Assembly (NCBI RefSeq): GCF_004151485.1
Contig: NZ_SBFF01000002.1
Coordinates: forward strand, 1-64,000
Direction: 5' to 3'
Length of the DNA: 64,000 bases
Source: Sphingosinicella sp. CPCC 101087
GTDB taxonomy: Bacteria; Pseudomonadota; Alphaproteobacteria; Sphingomonadales; Sphingomonadaceae
Positions 55,959-64,000 of this stretch are shown in pieces. A program made the position numbers and the translations under genes. Every line of letters starts with the position of its first letter. The stretch's first letter is position 1. The notes beneath the pieces are model-generated. The model did not search any database, was not told the DNA's origin, and was given only the letters and a program-made list of their open reading frames with translations.

Positions 55959-57475
55959 TCCGGGTCTGACTGTGCCTTCCCGTGCGGCTGGAGAGCCTTC
56001 ACGGCCGGGCCGTGAATGACCGATCCGTCTACCGCGTAGCGGGAGCCGTGACAGGGACAATCCCAGCTTCGATCGGTCGAATTCCATCCGACCAGGCATC
56101 CCATATGCGTGCACACGGCCGACAAGGCGTGAATCTGCCCGTCCGGGGCGCGATAGGCGGCGACGTTCCGGCCATCGATCTTGAGGATCGCGCCCTCGCC
56201 GGGCTCTAGCGCATCGAGGCCCCCGGGCTTGGGCGCGAGATAGCCGCCAACCAGGTCGCGTGCGACTTCGGCATTGTTCTTCACGAACTCGGCTCCGCCG
56301 GCGATGGGCTTGACCCGACGGGCGTCGAACAGCTCCAGCCATGGATTGTCGCGATCGCTGATCAGGTCGGCGAGCAGGTTCGCGGCGGCGGTTCCGGTGG
56401 TGATTCCCCATGCGTTGAATCCGGTCGCCACCAGGCAGGCGCCCGGCGAGCGCGACGACCAGCCGACGAACGGCGCGTGATCGATCGGCGCATAATCCTC
56501 GTTGGTCCACCGATACTCCGCGACCATCCCGAAATGTTGGGCGGCGAAGCGCTCGATCTCGATGAAGGCCTCCTGCTCCTGCTGCACATGGCCGTGCTTG
56601 AAGCTCGGTCCCGCGCAGATGATCCAGTCCTGGCCCTGATCGTCGCGGTGGCCGCGTACCGAGTGGCGCGGGCTCTCGACGTTGATATACATTCCGCGCG
56701 GCAGCCGGCCGGCTTCGACCCTGCCCATGATCACCGGATGCATGAAAGGGTGGGTTTCGGCGTAGAGGAGGCCGGTCTGGCCTAGCGGAAGATGGGTGGC
56801 CATGACGACATGCCTTGCCTCGACGGTGCCGGTCTCGGTGGAGACCTTGTGCGCTTCCCAGTCCACCACTCGCGATTGCTCGAAAACGTGGCCGCCGTCG
56901 CCGGGCAGGGTGGCCGCCAACCCCTTGACGTAGCGGACCGGATGAAACTGAGCTTGGTCTTCCCAGCGCATTGCCGCCCGGACGTCGAACGGAAGGCCGG
57001 TGTCGCGGGTCAGCGAGGCCGGCAGGCCGAGGCGGCGGGCGAGGTCGACCTCCTGCTCGATCTCCGCCACATGCCGCTCGTCCCTCGTATACGTGACGGC
57101 GGCGCAGCGCTCCAGATTGCATGACAGGCCGTGGCGGCCGACGAGATCGACGATTGTCCTCAGGCCGGTTTCGTTCGCTTCGGCATAATGGGCAGCGCCC
57201 TTCTCGCCGAACTTTCGAGCAATCTTCGTATAAGCCACATTGTGCTGCGAGGTGACTTTCGCGGTCGACTTTCCGGTCACCTCCTCACCGACGTGGCGCG
57301 CTTCGACCAGCGCGAAGCTGATGTCGCGGTCCTTCAGCATTCGCGCCAGCGTTACTCCGACGATCCCGCCGCCGATGATGGCGACGTCCGCCTGGACCGT
57401 GCCGGAAAGCGGCGGATAGGACGTCCTCGGCGTGGTGGCGTTCCAATAGGATTGGTGATGAGCGGCCTGCGGCAT
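55937..57475 (-). CDS. FAD-dependent oxidoreductase with C-terminal Rieske [2Fe-2S] domain
   Basis: 512 residues. The DAO domain (about 30-395) begins ADVAIIGGGIVGVTLARML and contains GKSTAKVTSQHN, typical of the DadA-like group fused to Rieske. The Rieske domain (about 420-505) has both ligand pairs, CTHMGC (Cys455, His457) and CPCHGS (Cys475, His476). There is no signal peptide. Substrate is unknown; members are annotated as putative amine or glycine oxidases. The ATG at 57475 has GGAGGAAC upstream. The stop lies inside the end of the transpeptidase gene. Confidence 0.92.
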   Translation of the reverse strand: MPQAAHHQSYWNATTPRTSYPPLSGTVQADVAIIGGGIVGVTLARMLKDRDISFALVEARHVGEEVTGKSTAKVTSQHNVAYTKIARKFGEKGAAHYAEANETGLRTIVDLVGRHGLSCNLERCAAVTYTRDERHVAEIEQEVDLARRLGLPASLTRDTGLPFDVRAAMRWEDQAQFHPVRYVKGLAATLPGDGGHVFEQSRVVDWEAHKVSTETGTVEARHVVMATHLPLGQTGLLYAETHPFMHPVIMGRVEAGRLPRGMYINVESPRHSVRGHRDDQGQDWIICAGPSFKHGHVQQEQEAFIEIERFAAQHFGMVAEYRWTNEDYAPIDHAPFVGWSSRSPGACLVATGFNAWGITTGTAAANLLADLISDRDNPWLELFDARRVKPIAGGAEFVKNNAEVARDLVGGYLAPKPGGLDALEPGEGAILKIDGRNVAAYRAPDGQIHALSAVCTHMGCLVGWNSTDRSWDCPCHGSRYAVDGSVIHGPAVKALQPHGKAQSDPDQATLSA

Positions 57476-57533
57476 GTGCGTTCCTCCGGGTGGCACTTCG
57501 GAGAACCCGCTGGAGATGCGCCTGTTCCGGCGC

Positions 57534-58388
57534 TCAGGCCGGAGGCGGAGCCGGGATCAGCAGGTCGACGATCAATCGCCAGCCTTCGTGCCGCTTCTGC
57601 CAGATTCGGGCAGAATGACCCCCTTGCTGATCCTCGCCCGCGGTCCAGCGCGCCTCGCCCCAGGTGAAGGCCAGATCGCCGGCCTGCGACGCGACGCCGC
57701 CGAGCGGACGCAGCGAAAGCCGGCGCGGCTGGCGGGCAAGTTCCATTTCCTGTTCCGTGCGGCCCGAAAAGGAGGGGGTGCGCGAGCCTCCGACCAACCC
57801 GTCCTCGGCAAGAAGGTCGAGCCGGGCGCGGACCGCGTCCCGCTCGGCCGCGGCCGCCAAATCCGCCTCGATCGGCGCGAGCTCGGCCAGCGCGCGTTGC
57901 GGCGAGCCCGCGGCGGCCGTGGCCGGCGCAAGGCGGACCACTTCGCCGTCGCCATCGCTTGCCATCACCGAGTCCAGGCCGGGCCCGCCGTCATAGATCC
58001 AGCGCCACTCGCCTCCGGGCTGGCGCTGCCACACGGTGAAATAGCGCACCGGAATGCTGGCCCCACCGGTCGTGAAGCCGAGATCCCCGCTGACCGCAGC
58101 TCCCGCAAATTGCGGCGACCAGGAGAGCGGCGGTCCGGCGGGCGGTTCGTCCGGCAAGGCCTGGAGAAGGGGCCGTGCGGGAGTTGGACCGGGCTGGAAG
58201 ATGAAGCCGTCCGTGGCGGCAAAGGCAAGGAAGCCGCGCTTGAAGCCATGCTTGCGGGTCTCCTCGGCAAAGGCGCGCTCGGCGGCGATCACCTCCTCCA
58301 CGGCCGGCTGCGCAAGCGATGATGAGGCGGCCGGGCCCATGCCGGCGGCGGCCACGCCTGCGATTAGTCCCAATATCCACCCGGCCAT
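57534..58388 (-). CDS. hypothetical exported protein with two NTF2/SnoaL-like modules
   Basis: 284 residues with a signal peptide (MAGWILGLIAGVAAAGM to about residue 25). Two modules follow, each ending in the strand pattern of DUF4440/SnoaL-like proteins: YFTVWQRQPGGEWRWIYDGG (about 115-135) and ARIWQKRHEGWRLIVDLL (about 258-276), each preceded by a GDLGFTTG or GDLAFTWG turn. This fits a tandem NTF2-like fold of unknown role. AGGAG sits seven bases before the ATG at 58388. It is 58 bases downstream of the flavin-Rieske gene's start, on the same strand. Confidence 0.7.
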   Translation of the reverse strand: MAGWILGLIAGVAAAGMGPAASSSLAQPAVEEVIAAERAFAEETRKHGFKRGFLAFAATDGFIFQPGPTPARPLLQALPDEPPAGPPLSWSPQFAGAAVSGDLGFTTGGASIPVRYFTVWQRQPGGEWRWIYDGGPGLDSVMASDGDGEVVRLAPATAAAGSPQRALAELAPIEADLAAAAERDAVRARLDLLAEDGLVGGSRTPSFSGRTEQEMELARQPRRLSLRPLGGVASQAGDLAFTWGEARWTAGEDQQGGHSARIWQKRHEGWRLIVDLLIPAPPPA

Positions 58389-58505
58389 CGTGAAGCTCCT
58401 GCGTGCGGCCTCGGCCACAGCGCGGGCATTTCACGGCGGTCGCGGGATGCGGCGGCCTATTCGGCCAAGCGGCGCCGTTCTTCGATGAAGGCGGAGTCGC
58501 CCTTC

Positions 58506-59789
58506 CTAGGGGGCGGCCTCTTCCGAGGCGGCGGTCTGCACGCCGCCGGTCGTCGCGCTGTTCAGCGCCTGCCGGACCGGCGCATCCCGGCCGTATATAT
58601 CGGCGTAGGTGACGATGTCCCCGTCGGTCGTGGCGGCCGCGGTGAAATAGGCGATATAGACCGGCACCGGCTCGACGAAGTCGGCGCGGGTCGTCTCGCC
58701 GGTCGCGATCGTCTCGTCGATTTCCGCCCGGTCCCACTGACCGGTCGGGCCGAGCAGCAATGCCGCGAAATCACGGACGTTCTGGGTGCGGATGCAGCCA
58801 TGGCTGAACGCCCGAACCGGACGCGCGAACAGGTTCTGGGCCGGCGTGTCGTGCAGGAAGATGGCGTGATCGTTGGGCATCTCGATCTTCAGCCGCCCAA
58901 GGGCGTTGCGAGGGCCGGGCGGCTGTCGCACATAGACCTTGCCGTCGTCGCCGCGCCGCACCTGGTAGCCGCCGAAGCTTCCGCCCATTTCGCGCACGAT
59001 GCTCTGCGGTACGTTCCACCATGGATTGAAGGTCACCGCCACGGCATTGGCCATGAGCTGCGGCGTCGGCGTGCGCCGGGCGCCGACGACGGTCCGGTGG
59101 CGCGCGATCACCCGGCCGTCCTCGACGATTGCAGCGGTGAAGGCCGGGACGTTGACGATGACGTGGCGCGGCCCGAGGTTCCGCGGCATCCAGCGCCAGC
59201 GCTCCATGTTCGCACGTATGAGGTGGCGGCGGGCCTCGTCGCTTTCGGGCGTCCGGGCCAACGCCTCCCTGAGTCCGGTATATTGCGGATGGGTCGGAAG
59301 CAGCGAATCGAGCAGCCGGGCCACGTCGCCTTGCGAGGCCTGCGAGAGCAGGAGCTGCTGACGGTTTCCGTCCAGCGCGCTGTCCGGCATGTGCCAGTCG
59401 ACGCGGCCGTCGCCGCGGACATACCCGCCGCTGAGGTCTGCCGACAGGCGCAGGAAGATCTGGTTGGCGACGGAGGTGAGGGCGCCGGGGTCGCCCTGCG
59501 CCAGAGCGGTGCGGATCCGCTCGGGCTGATAGGCGGCCGGGTCGAGCCCTTCCTTTCCGATTCCCTCGACATATTCGAGCAACGCTTCGGCGGCACGCGG
59601 CTGCCAGACATGCGCCATCGGTGGCGCCACCGGGGAGCGGGGCGTCAGCACGGGCATGGTGGGCGTCGGCGTAGCCGGCGCCTCGGTCCGTGGCTCGGAC
59701 TGGGCGAAGGCAGCCGTCTGGATCGCCCCCGGCATGGTGGGCGAAGCAAGCAGAAGGGCAAGCGCGGCGGGTCGGAAATATCGGTTCAT
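58506..59789 (-). CDS. L,D-transpeptidase, YcbB/LdtD-like, exported
   Basis: 427 residues. A signal peptide (to about residue 29) and a Pro/Thr linker precede a helical scaffold domain (about 60-215) and the YkuD catalytic domain (about 220-370). The active site AFSHGCIRTQN puts the nucleophile at Cys332, with the conserved His three residues earlier region (FLHDTP) also present. The scaffold includes ERWRWMPR, a hallmark of LdtD-like enzymes that make 3-3 cross-links in peptidoglycan. AGGAGAAGAGG precedes the ATG. It is the second L,D-transpeptidase within 4 kb. Confidence 0.94.
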   Translation of the reverse strand: MNRYFRPAALALLLASPTMPGAIQTAAFAQSEPRTEAPATPTPTMPVLTPRSPVAPPMAHVWQPRAAEALLEYVEGIGKEGLDPAAYQPERIRTALAQGDPGALTSVANQIFLRLSADLSGGYVRGDGRVDWHMPDSALDGNRQQLLLSQASQGDVARLLDSLLPTHPQYTGLREALARTPESDEARRHLIRANMERWRWMPRNLGPRHVIVNVPAFTAAIVEDGRVIARHRTVVGARRTPTPQLMANAVAVTFNPWWNVPQSIVREMGGSFGGYQVRRGDDGKVYVRQPPGPRNALGRLKIEMPNDHAIFLHDTPAQNLFARPVRAFSHGCIRTQNVRDFAALLLGPTGQWDRAEIDETIATGETTRADFVEPVPVYIAYFTAAATTDGDIVTYADIYGRDAPVRQALNSATTGGVQTAASEEAAP

Positions 59790-59832
59790 GACCTCTTCTC
59801 CTACGAGACCGGGCGGCTTCGCGCTAGAGCAT

Positions 59833-59873
59833 GATCGTCCGCGACGCTATATTCCGTCGCACGATCCTCGCAA
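59833..59873 (-). promoter_or_regulatory. probable promoter of the LdtD-like gene with internal inverted repeat
   Basis: Read leftward, TTGCGA (59873-59868), a 16-base spacer and TATAGC (59851-59846) form a plausible promoter about 55 bases before the start codon. An inverted repeat, GATCGT-cc-GCGACG (59833-59846) against CGTCGCACGATC (59855-59866), surrounds the -10 box, so a bound regulator would block it. Confidence 0.4.
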
Positions 59874-59993
59874 TGTAACGCGCTGTTATTGATGCCGTTT
59901 CCGCCGGCACGCGAAAAGTAGGGGCCTCAGCGTCCCGCCGGCCGGGGAAGGTGCTGCCGCGTCGGGCGCGACGGCACCCTCCCGAGGGCCGGG

Positions 59994-60401
59994 TCAGACC
60001 GCGACCGGGTTGCGATGCACCCAGCCGAAATAGGCGGCGACGAGCGCGAGCAGCGCGTGGAGCCAGATGTCGTTCTGATAGAGCGGCACCAGTCCGAACA
60101 GGGTGTTCAGTGTCGGGATGAAGCCGGCGACCATCAGCAGCGCGTAGATGATCGCGACGCTACGTGCATAGAGGACGGCGCCGCCGGTCGAACGCGAAGC
60201 CGCCAGCCCCCAGATCCCGAACAGGATGTGCACGGCGTTGTGGAGCTCGTTGATCGGGAACAGACCGAGCAACAGTCTGCCATTGCCCATCACTTCGGGA
60301 TGCCCTTCATGTAGCGGCTGGACGAGCCCGGGTATGAAGCCGGCCACCCCGACGACGAGGAAGACGATTCCGAAAATCAACGCAAAGGTGCGAGTGTTCA
60401 T
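59994..60401 (-). CDS. DUF4383 domain membrane protein
   Basis: 135 residues with four membrane helices. The N-terminus FALIFGIVFLVVGVAGFIPG and the central LFPINELHNAVHILFGIWGLAA are the recognisable DUF4383 blocks, and the C-terminus ends NDIWLHALLALVAAYFGW. Function is unknown. The ATG at 60401 has AGGAGAGGCGG upstream. It lies 100 bases after the start side of the symporter's end, same strand, probably transcribed separately. Confidence 0.85.
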   Translation of the reverse strand: MNTRTFALIFGIVFLVVGVAGFIPGLVQPLHEGHPEVMGNGRLLLGLFPINELHNAVHILFGIWGLAASRSTGGAVLYARSVAIIYALLMVAGFIPTLNTLFGLVPLYQNDIWLHALLALVAAYFGWVHRNPVAV

Positions 60402-60501
60402 TCCGCCTCTCCTAGTTTGGCTGTTTTCTACGCACACGCCTTCAGGAGACTGGAAAATACGGCATGCGCCGGCTTTCCGGAAGTGATTTCAGGGCGATAT
60501 C

Positions 60502-61773
60502 TCAGGCGCCCTGCTCCAGCAGCCGGTCCTCCTCGGTTTCAGCTTCGGTGTAGCCGCTGCGATGGGAGACGGTCCCGGTGGCGGCGACGTCCATGCTGAC
60601 ATTTCCGAGCGTTCGCACGAGATCCGGCAGGGTCTCGACAGCGATGAGCAAAGCGAGGGGCTCGATCGGCACGCCCATCGCCATGCAGATTGGCGCGATC
60701 GACGTGACGAAGCTGGCCTGGCCTGGAATTCCTGCTGCGCCCATGGTGGTGGTCGCCGCCGCGGCGATACCGATCGCGAGCACGCCCGGAGTCAATTCCG
60801 TTCCGAACCAGTAGGCGATGTATATCGCGACCGCGAGGTTCATCGCCGGCCCGGTCATCCTGAACACGGCGACGGCCATCGGCAGCAGCACGCCCGAAGC
60901 GGCGACGGGAATGTCGAGCTTCGCTGCAGCGCGGAGCATCGCCGGCAGCGAGGCCAGCGAGGATTGGGTGCTGAGCGCCACTGCCTGGCTCGGCGCGATC
61001 GCACGAGTGAATCGGACGGGTGAAATGCCCGCACCGATCCAGGCGACCGGCCACGATGCGAGCCAGACGACCACGCCGACGGCCGAGACGATCAGGACAT
61101 AATGGAGCAAGGCGCCGAACGCCTCGCCGCCGGCGCGAGCGCCAACGACATAAGCCAGCGCAAAAACGCCGATCGGTCCGATCCAAAGTACCCAGCCGAT
61201 CACCACCAGCATCGTGTCGGCGACCGCCCTGAAGAAGCCGACCAGCAGCTCGCGCGGCTCGGTCGGCAGACGGGTAAGGGCGAAGGCGAAGACCAGAGTG
61301 AACAGCATCAACGGCAGGATCGCCTCCTCGGCCGCCGCGGCGACCGGGTTGGCCGGCACGATCGAGGTCAGGAAGTCGGCAAATCCGGGCACTTCTCCTA
61401 CCGGCGCGCTCACGCTCAGGGCCGCTCGCAGGGCAGCGATCGAATCTGCCGGAAGCGGGAACATCTCGAGGAAGAGCGGGGTCAGCAGCGCTGCGGTTAG
61501 GGCCGAGATCCACAGCAAGGTGACGAACAGGACCAAAGCGCGGGTCGCCAGCTTTCCGGCCCGCGCCGCCTCCGCCGAGGCCGCGATCCCGGTCACCAGC
61601 AAGGAGACGACAAGCGGCACGATCGTCATTCTCAGCGCGTTCAGCCACATGCCGCCGATCGGTTCGGCGATGGCCGTAGCCCCGGCCACCCAGTTCGGGC
61701 CGAGCCCGGGACTGACGATGCCGAGCAACAGGCCGAGGACGAGGGCGAGCAGGATGCGGGTCGGTTGCGCCAT
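60502..61773 (-). CDS. dicarboxylate/amino acid:cation symporter (DAACS family)
   Basis: 423 residues, eight membrane helices plus re-entrant loops, as in GltP/DctA. Conserved blocks: [20 protein letters not shown], the serine-rich loop [37 protein letters not shown] and [20 protein letters not shown]. It takes up C4-dicarboxylates or acidic amino acids with protons or sodium. AAGGA precedes the ATG. The C-terminal tail is long and acidic ([12 protein letters not shown]). It is divergent from glmM, 122 bases between starts. Confidence 0.93.
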   Translation of the reverse strand: MAQPTRILLALVLGLLLGIVSPGLGPNWVAGATAIAEPIGGMWLNALRMTIVPLVVSLLVTGIAASAEAARAGKLATRALVLFVTLLWISALTAALLTPLFLEMFPLPADSIAALRAALSVSAPVGEVPGFADFLTSIVPANPVAAAAEEAILPLMLFTLVFAFALTRLPTEPRELLVGFFRAVADTMLVVIGWVLWIGPIGVFALAYVVGARAGGEAFGALLHYVLIVSAVGVVVWLASWPVAWIGAGISPVRFTRAIAPSQAVALSTQSSLASLPAMLRAAAKLDIPVAASGVLLPMAVAVFRMTGPAMNLAVAIYIAYWFGTELTPGVLAIGIAAAATTTMGAAGIPGQASFVTSIAPICMAMGVPIEPLALLIAVETLPDLVRTLGNVSMDVAATGTVSHRSGYTEAETEEDRLLEQGA

Positions 61774-61895
61774 GCGCAGTCCTTACCGGGCTCGGCGCCT
61801 CTGCGAAAGCATCCCGCCGCCGGGTCGGCTTTCACCCCGGCCTACCACGCGCTATCAGGCCCTTGGATTGGATCCCAAAAGGGGCGGACGAGAGT

Positions 61896-63230
61896 ATGAC
61901 GCGTAAGTTCTTCGGCACGGACGGCATTCGAGGCCTGACCAACACGATGCCGATGACGGCCGAGATGGCGCTTCGGATCGGCCAGGCGGCCGGCGCGCAC
62001 TTCCTGCGCGGCGACCACCGCCACCGGGTAGTGATCGGCAAGGACACCCGGCTGTCGGGCTATATGATGGAAACCGCGCTGATCGCCGGCTTTACCAGCG
62101 TCGGCATGGACGTGGTCATGGTCGGCCCGGTGCCGACTCCGGCGGTGGCGTTGCTGACCCATTCGATGCGCGCGGACCTCGGCGTGATGATCTCGGCCAG
62201 CCATAACAAGTTCGTCGACAATGGCATCAAGCTGTTCGGGCCGGACGGTTTCAAGCTGTCCGACGAGGACGAGGCGGCGATCGAGGCACTGCTCGAAAAG
62301 GCGCCGCGACTGGTGCCGGCGGCCGAGATCGGTCGATCGAAGAAGATCGAGGATGCGCGTGGCCGATACATCCATGCCGCCAAGCTGACCTTCCCGCCGG
62401 AACTCACCTTGTCCGGCCTTCGGATCGTGATCGATTGCGCCAACGGCGCCGCCTACCAGGTGGCTCCTTCGGCTCTTTGGGAGTTGGGCGCTGAGGTGGA
62501 GGCGATCGGCGTCTCGCCCAACGGCGTCAACATCAACGACCAGTGCGGCTCGACCGACACCGCGCTGCTGCGCCGCACGGTAGTCGAGAGCGGCGCCGAT
62601 CTCGGCCTGGCGCTGGACGGAGACGCGGACCGGTTGATCGTCGTCGACGAGAAAGGCGAAGAGGTGGATGGCGACCAGTTGATGGCGCTTATCGCTTCCT
62701 CGTGGCACCGGCGCGGGCAGCTGAAGGGCGGTGGAATCGTCGCCACCGTCATGTCGAACCTGGGCCTCGAACGATTTCTCGAAGGGGAGGGGCTGTCGCT
62801 CGAGCGCACCAAGGTGGGCGACCGCTACGTTCTCGAGACGATGCGAACCAAGGGCTATAATGTCGGCGGGGAGCAGTCCGGCCACATCATCCTCACCGAT
62901 CATGCGCGGACCGGCGACGGGCTGGTGGCGGCCCTGCAGGTCCTCGCCTGCCTGGTGCGCAGCGGCGAGCGGGCAAGCGAGCTGTTGAACCTGTTCGACC
63001 CCCTGCCGCAGCGGCTGGAAAATGTTCGCTTCGAAGGTGGCGCGCCGCTCGGCAATGCCGCCGTCCAGGCGGCCATTGCCGACGCCGAGGCGCGGCTGGC
63101 CGGTCGGGGCCGCCTGGTGATCCGTAAGTCGGGAACCGAGCCGCTGATCCGGGTGATGGCCGAAGGCGAGGACGAAAGTCTCGTGGACGAGGTGATCGAC
63201 ACGATCTGTGCCGCCGTGAAGGCGGCCTGA
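61896..63230 (+). CDS. glmM: phosphoglucosamine mutase
   Basis: 444 residues, the normal length. It converts glucosamine-6-phosphate to glucosamine-1-phosphate for UDP-GlcNAc, feeding peptidoglycan and lipid A. The N-terminus [11 protein letters not shown] is diagnostic; the phosphorylated serine is Ser102 in [12 protein letters not shown]; the metal loop is DGDADR, and the substrate phosphate loop is [13 protein letters not shown] use the ATG at 61896 (GGACGAGAG upstream) rather than a GTG or TTG further up. It is followed by DUF1272 and thiD on the same strand with tight spacing. Confidence 0.97.
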   Translation: MTRKFFGTDGIRGLTNTMPMTAEMALRIGQAAGAHFLRGDHRHRVVIGKDTRLSGYMMETALIAGFTSVGMDVVMVGPVPTPAVALLTHSMRADLGVMISASHNKFVDNGIKLFGPDGFKLSDEDEAAIEALLEKAPRLVPAAEIGRSKKIEDARGRYIHAAKLTFPPELTLSGLRIVIDCANGAAYQVAPSALWELGAEVEAIGVSPNGVNINDQCGSTDTALLRRTVVESGADLGLALDGDADRLIVVDEKGEEVDGDQLMALIASSWHRRGQLKGGGIVATVMSNLGLERFLEGEGLSLERTKVGDRYVLETMRTKGYNVGGEQSGHIILTDHARTGDGLVAALQVLACLVRSGERASELLNLFDPLPQRLENVRFEGGAPLGNAAVQAAIADAEARLAGRGRLVIRKSGTEPLIRVMAEGEDESLVDEVIDTICAAVKAA

Positions 63231-63246
63231 TGCTGGAGAATCCCCG

Positions 63247-63498
63247 ATGCTCGAGCTGAGACCCGATTGCGAGCGCTGCGGCAGGGATCTGCCGCCGGAC
63301 AGCGCCGATGCGCGCATCTGCACCTTCGAATGCACCTTCTGCGCCGGCTGCGTCGAAGGCCCGCTCGGCGGCGTCTGTCCCAATTGCGGCGGCAATTTCG
63401 AACTCCGGCCGATCCGGCCGCGCCACCTGCTCGACAAATATCCGGCTTCGGCAGTCCGCAAGGGTCCTTCGGGCGAGGCTCCGGGCGGACCGGAATGA
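63247..63498 (+). CDS. DUF1272 domain protein (Cys-rich, probable zinc-binding)
   Basis: 83 residues. The family pattern is clear: MLELRPDCERCGRDLPPDS, CTFECTFCAGC and VCPNCGGNF, giving four CxxC-type pairs that probably bind zinc, then a PxRP tail. Function is unknown. It starts 16 bases after glmM, and its stop overlaps the thiD start (ATGA), so all three are likely one transcript. Confidence 0.92.
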   Translation: MLELRPDCERCGRDLPPDSADARICTFECTFCAGCVEGPLGGVCPNCGGNFELRPIRPRHLLDKYPASAVRKGPSGEAPGGPE

Positions 63499-64000
63499 TC
63501 CCGGGCCGCGTGCTGATCGTCGCCGGCTCCGATTCCGGCGGCGGCGCGGGAATCCAGGCCGACATCAAGACGGTCACCATGCTCGGCGGATTCGCGATGA
63601 CCGCGATCACCGCGATCACCGCGCAGGACACGCTCGGTGTCGAGGCCGTTCTGACGATCCCTGCGGAAATGGTGCTGAAGCAGTTCGACATGGTCGTTGC
63701 CGATCTCGGTGCCGATGTGGTGAAGATCGGCATGATCGGCTCGGCCGACACGGCCGAAAAGCTCGCCGGCCGCCTCTCCGCTCTGTCCGGCGTGCCGGTC
63801 GTGTTCGATCCGGTGATGATCGCGTCGAGCGGGTCGGCTCTGGCCGATGCCGCGACGATCGCCGCGCTCGGCCGGCTGGCGCGGATCGCGGAACTGACCA
63901 CGCCCAACCTTCCGGAGCTGGAAAGGCTCACCGGCCGGTCGATTGGCACGCTCGACGAGCTGGAGGGGGCCGCGCTTATCATGGCCGGAACGACCGGCAG
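63495..64000 (+). CDS. thiD: hydroxymethylpyrimidine/phosphomethylpyrimidine kinase, 3' end outside window
   Basis: The first 168 codons are present and the gene runs off the right edge. The ATG at 63495 overlaps the DUF1272 stop. The ribokinase-fold start LIVAGSDSGGGAGIQADIKT is diagnostic of ThiD, followed by MTAITAITAQDTLGV, VKIGMIGSAD, VVFDPVMIASSG and LTTPNLPELERLTG. It phosphorylates HMP and HMP-P in thiamine diphosphate synthesis. The C-terminal ATP-binding GTGC region is not in view. Confidence 0.96.
   Translation, partial: MIPGRVLIVAGSDSGGGAGIQADIKTVTMLGGFAMTAITAITAQDTLGVEAVLTIPAEMVLKQFDMVVADLGADVVKIGMIGSADTAEKLAGRLSALSGVPVVFDPVMIASSGSALADAATIAALGRLARIAELTTPNLPELERLTGRSIGTLDELEGAALIMAGTTG

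Noticed and set aside
55071-57122. Extension of the DNA ligase frame upstream to 1031 residues
   Set aside because: The part before 55070 is low in complexity and overlaps the transpeptidase and flavin-Rieske genes; the ATG at 55070 has a strong ribosome site.

Overview
The window is GC-rich, densely packed bacterial chromosome. The gene set points to an alphaproteobacterium of the Sphingomonadales: a DUF6356 small protein, a POT transporter with paired amidohydrolases, FixLJ-like and HWE-type kinases, a CheR/hybrid-kinase island, L,D-transpeptidases, and a glmM-DUF1272-thiD run. This placement is inferred from gene content; no rRNA or tRNA lies in the window. I saw no integrase, insertion sequence, phage gene or CRISPR array.

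Layout. 1-9.1 kb: S9 peptidase, a large DUF5695 protein, a DUF6356-YeiH pair facing an Lrp regulator, MgtC-like and TauE/SafE-like membrane proteins. 9.1-15.2 kb: DUF885 peptidase-like protein, DUF72 protein coupled to an ALDH7-type aldehyde dehydrogenase, and a GGDEF-EAL protein. 15.4-18.6 kb: ilvD facing a LysR regulator. 18.7-30.9 kb: a surface-glycan locus. Flippase and GT39 genes run leftward; eight genes run rightward (two GT2, GlpD-like flavoenzyme, amidohydrolase-like protein, GT4, AT3-SGNH acyltransferase, methyltransferase, NAD epimerase), and every junction between them overlaps. A 0.7-kb gene-less control region separates the two arms. 31-38 kb: WrbA, NnrU, a peptide-use operon (POT transporter plus two amidohydrolase paralogues, one without its metal ligands), and a nitroreductase.

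38.1-44.5 kb: a signalling island of hybrid kinase with three receiver domains, CheR, and a REC-PAS-HWE kinase-REC protein, followed by a lone YtrA-type GntR regulator. 44.5-45.0 kb: several strong inverted repeats in a row ahead of a 39-residue membrane peptide gene, the best candidate here for an undescribed RNA element. 45.0-53.1 kb: MliC-like protein, a proline-rich membrane protein, a REP/MITE-like repeat, acyl-CoA dehydrogenase, Sua5, MsrA, and a FixJ-FixL pair. 53.1-57.5 kb: LigD split into separate ligase and polymerase genes, an L,D-transpeptidase, and a flavin-Rieske oxidoreductase. 57.5-64 kb: an NTF2-like protein, a second L,D-transpeptidase, DUF4383, a dicarboxylate symporter, glmM, DUF1272, and the 5' part of thiD, which runs off the window.

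The glycan locus reads as one pathway. The canonical GT2 would charge a polyprenyl phosphate with a sugar, the GT39 enzyme would use that donor on the periplasmic side, and GT4 would extend on the cytoplasmic side. The flavoenzyme, epimerase, methyltransferase and acyltransferase would modify residues, and the flippase would export the unit. The product is not predictable from sequence alone. Start codons were set by Shine-Dalgarno sites, family N-termini and overlaps; several genes use TTG or GTG.
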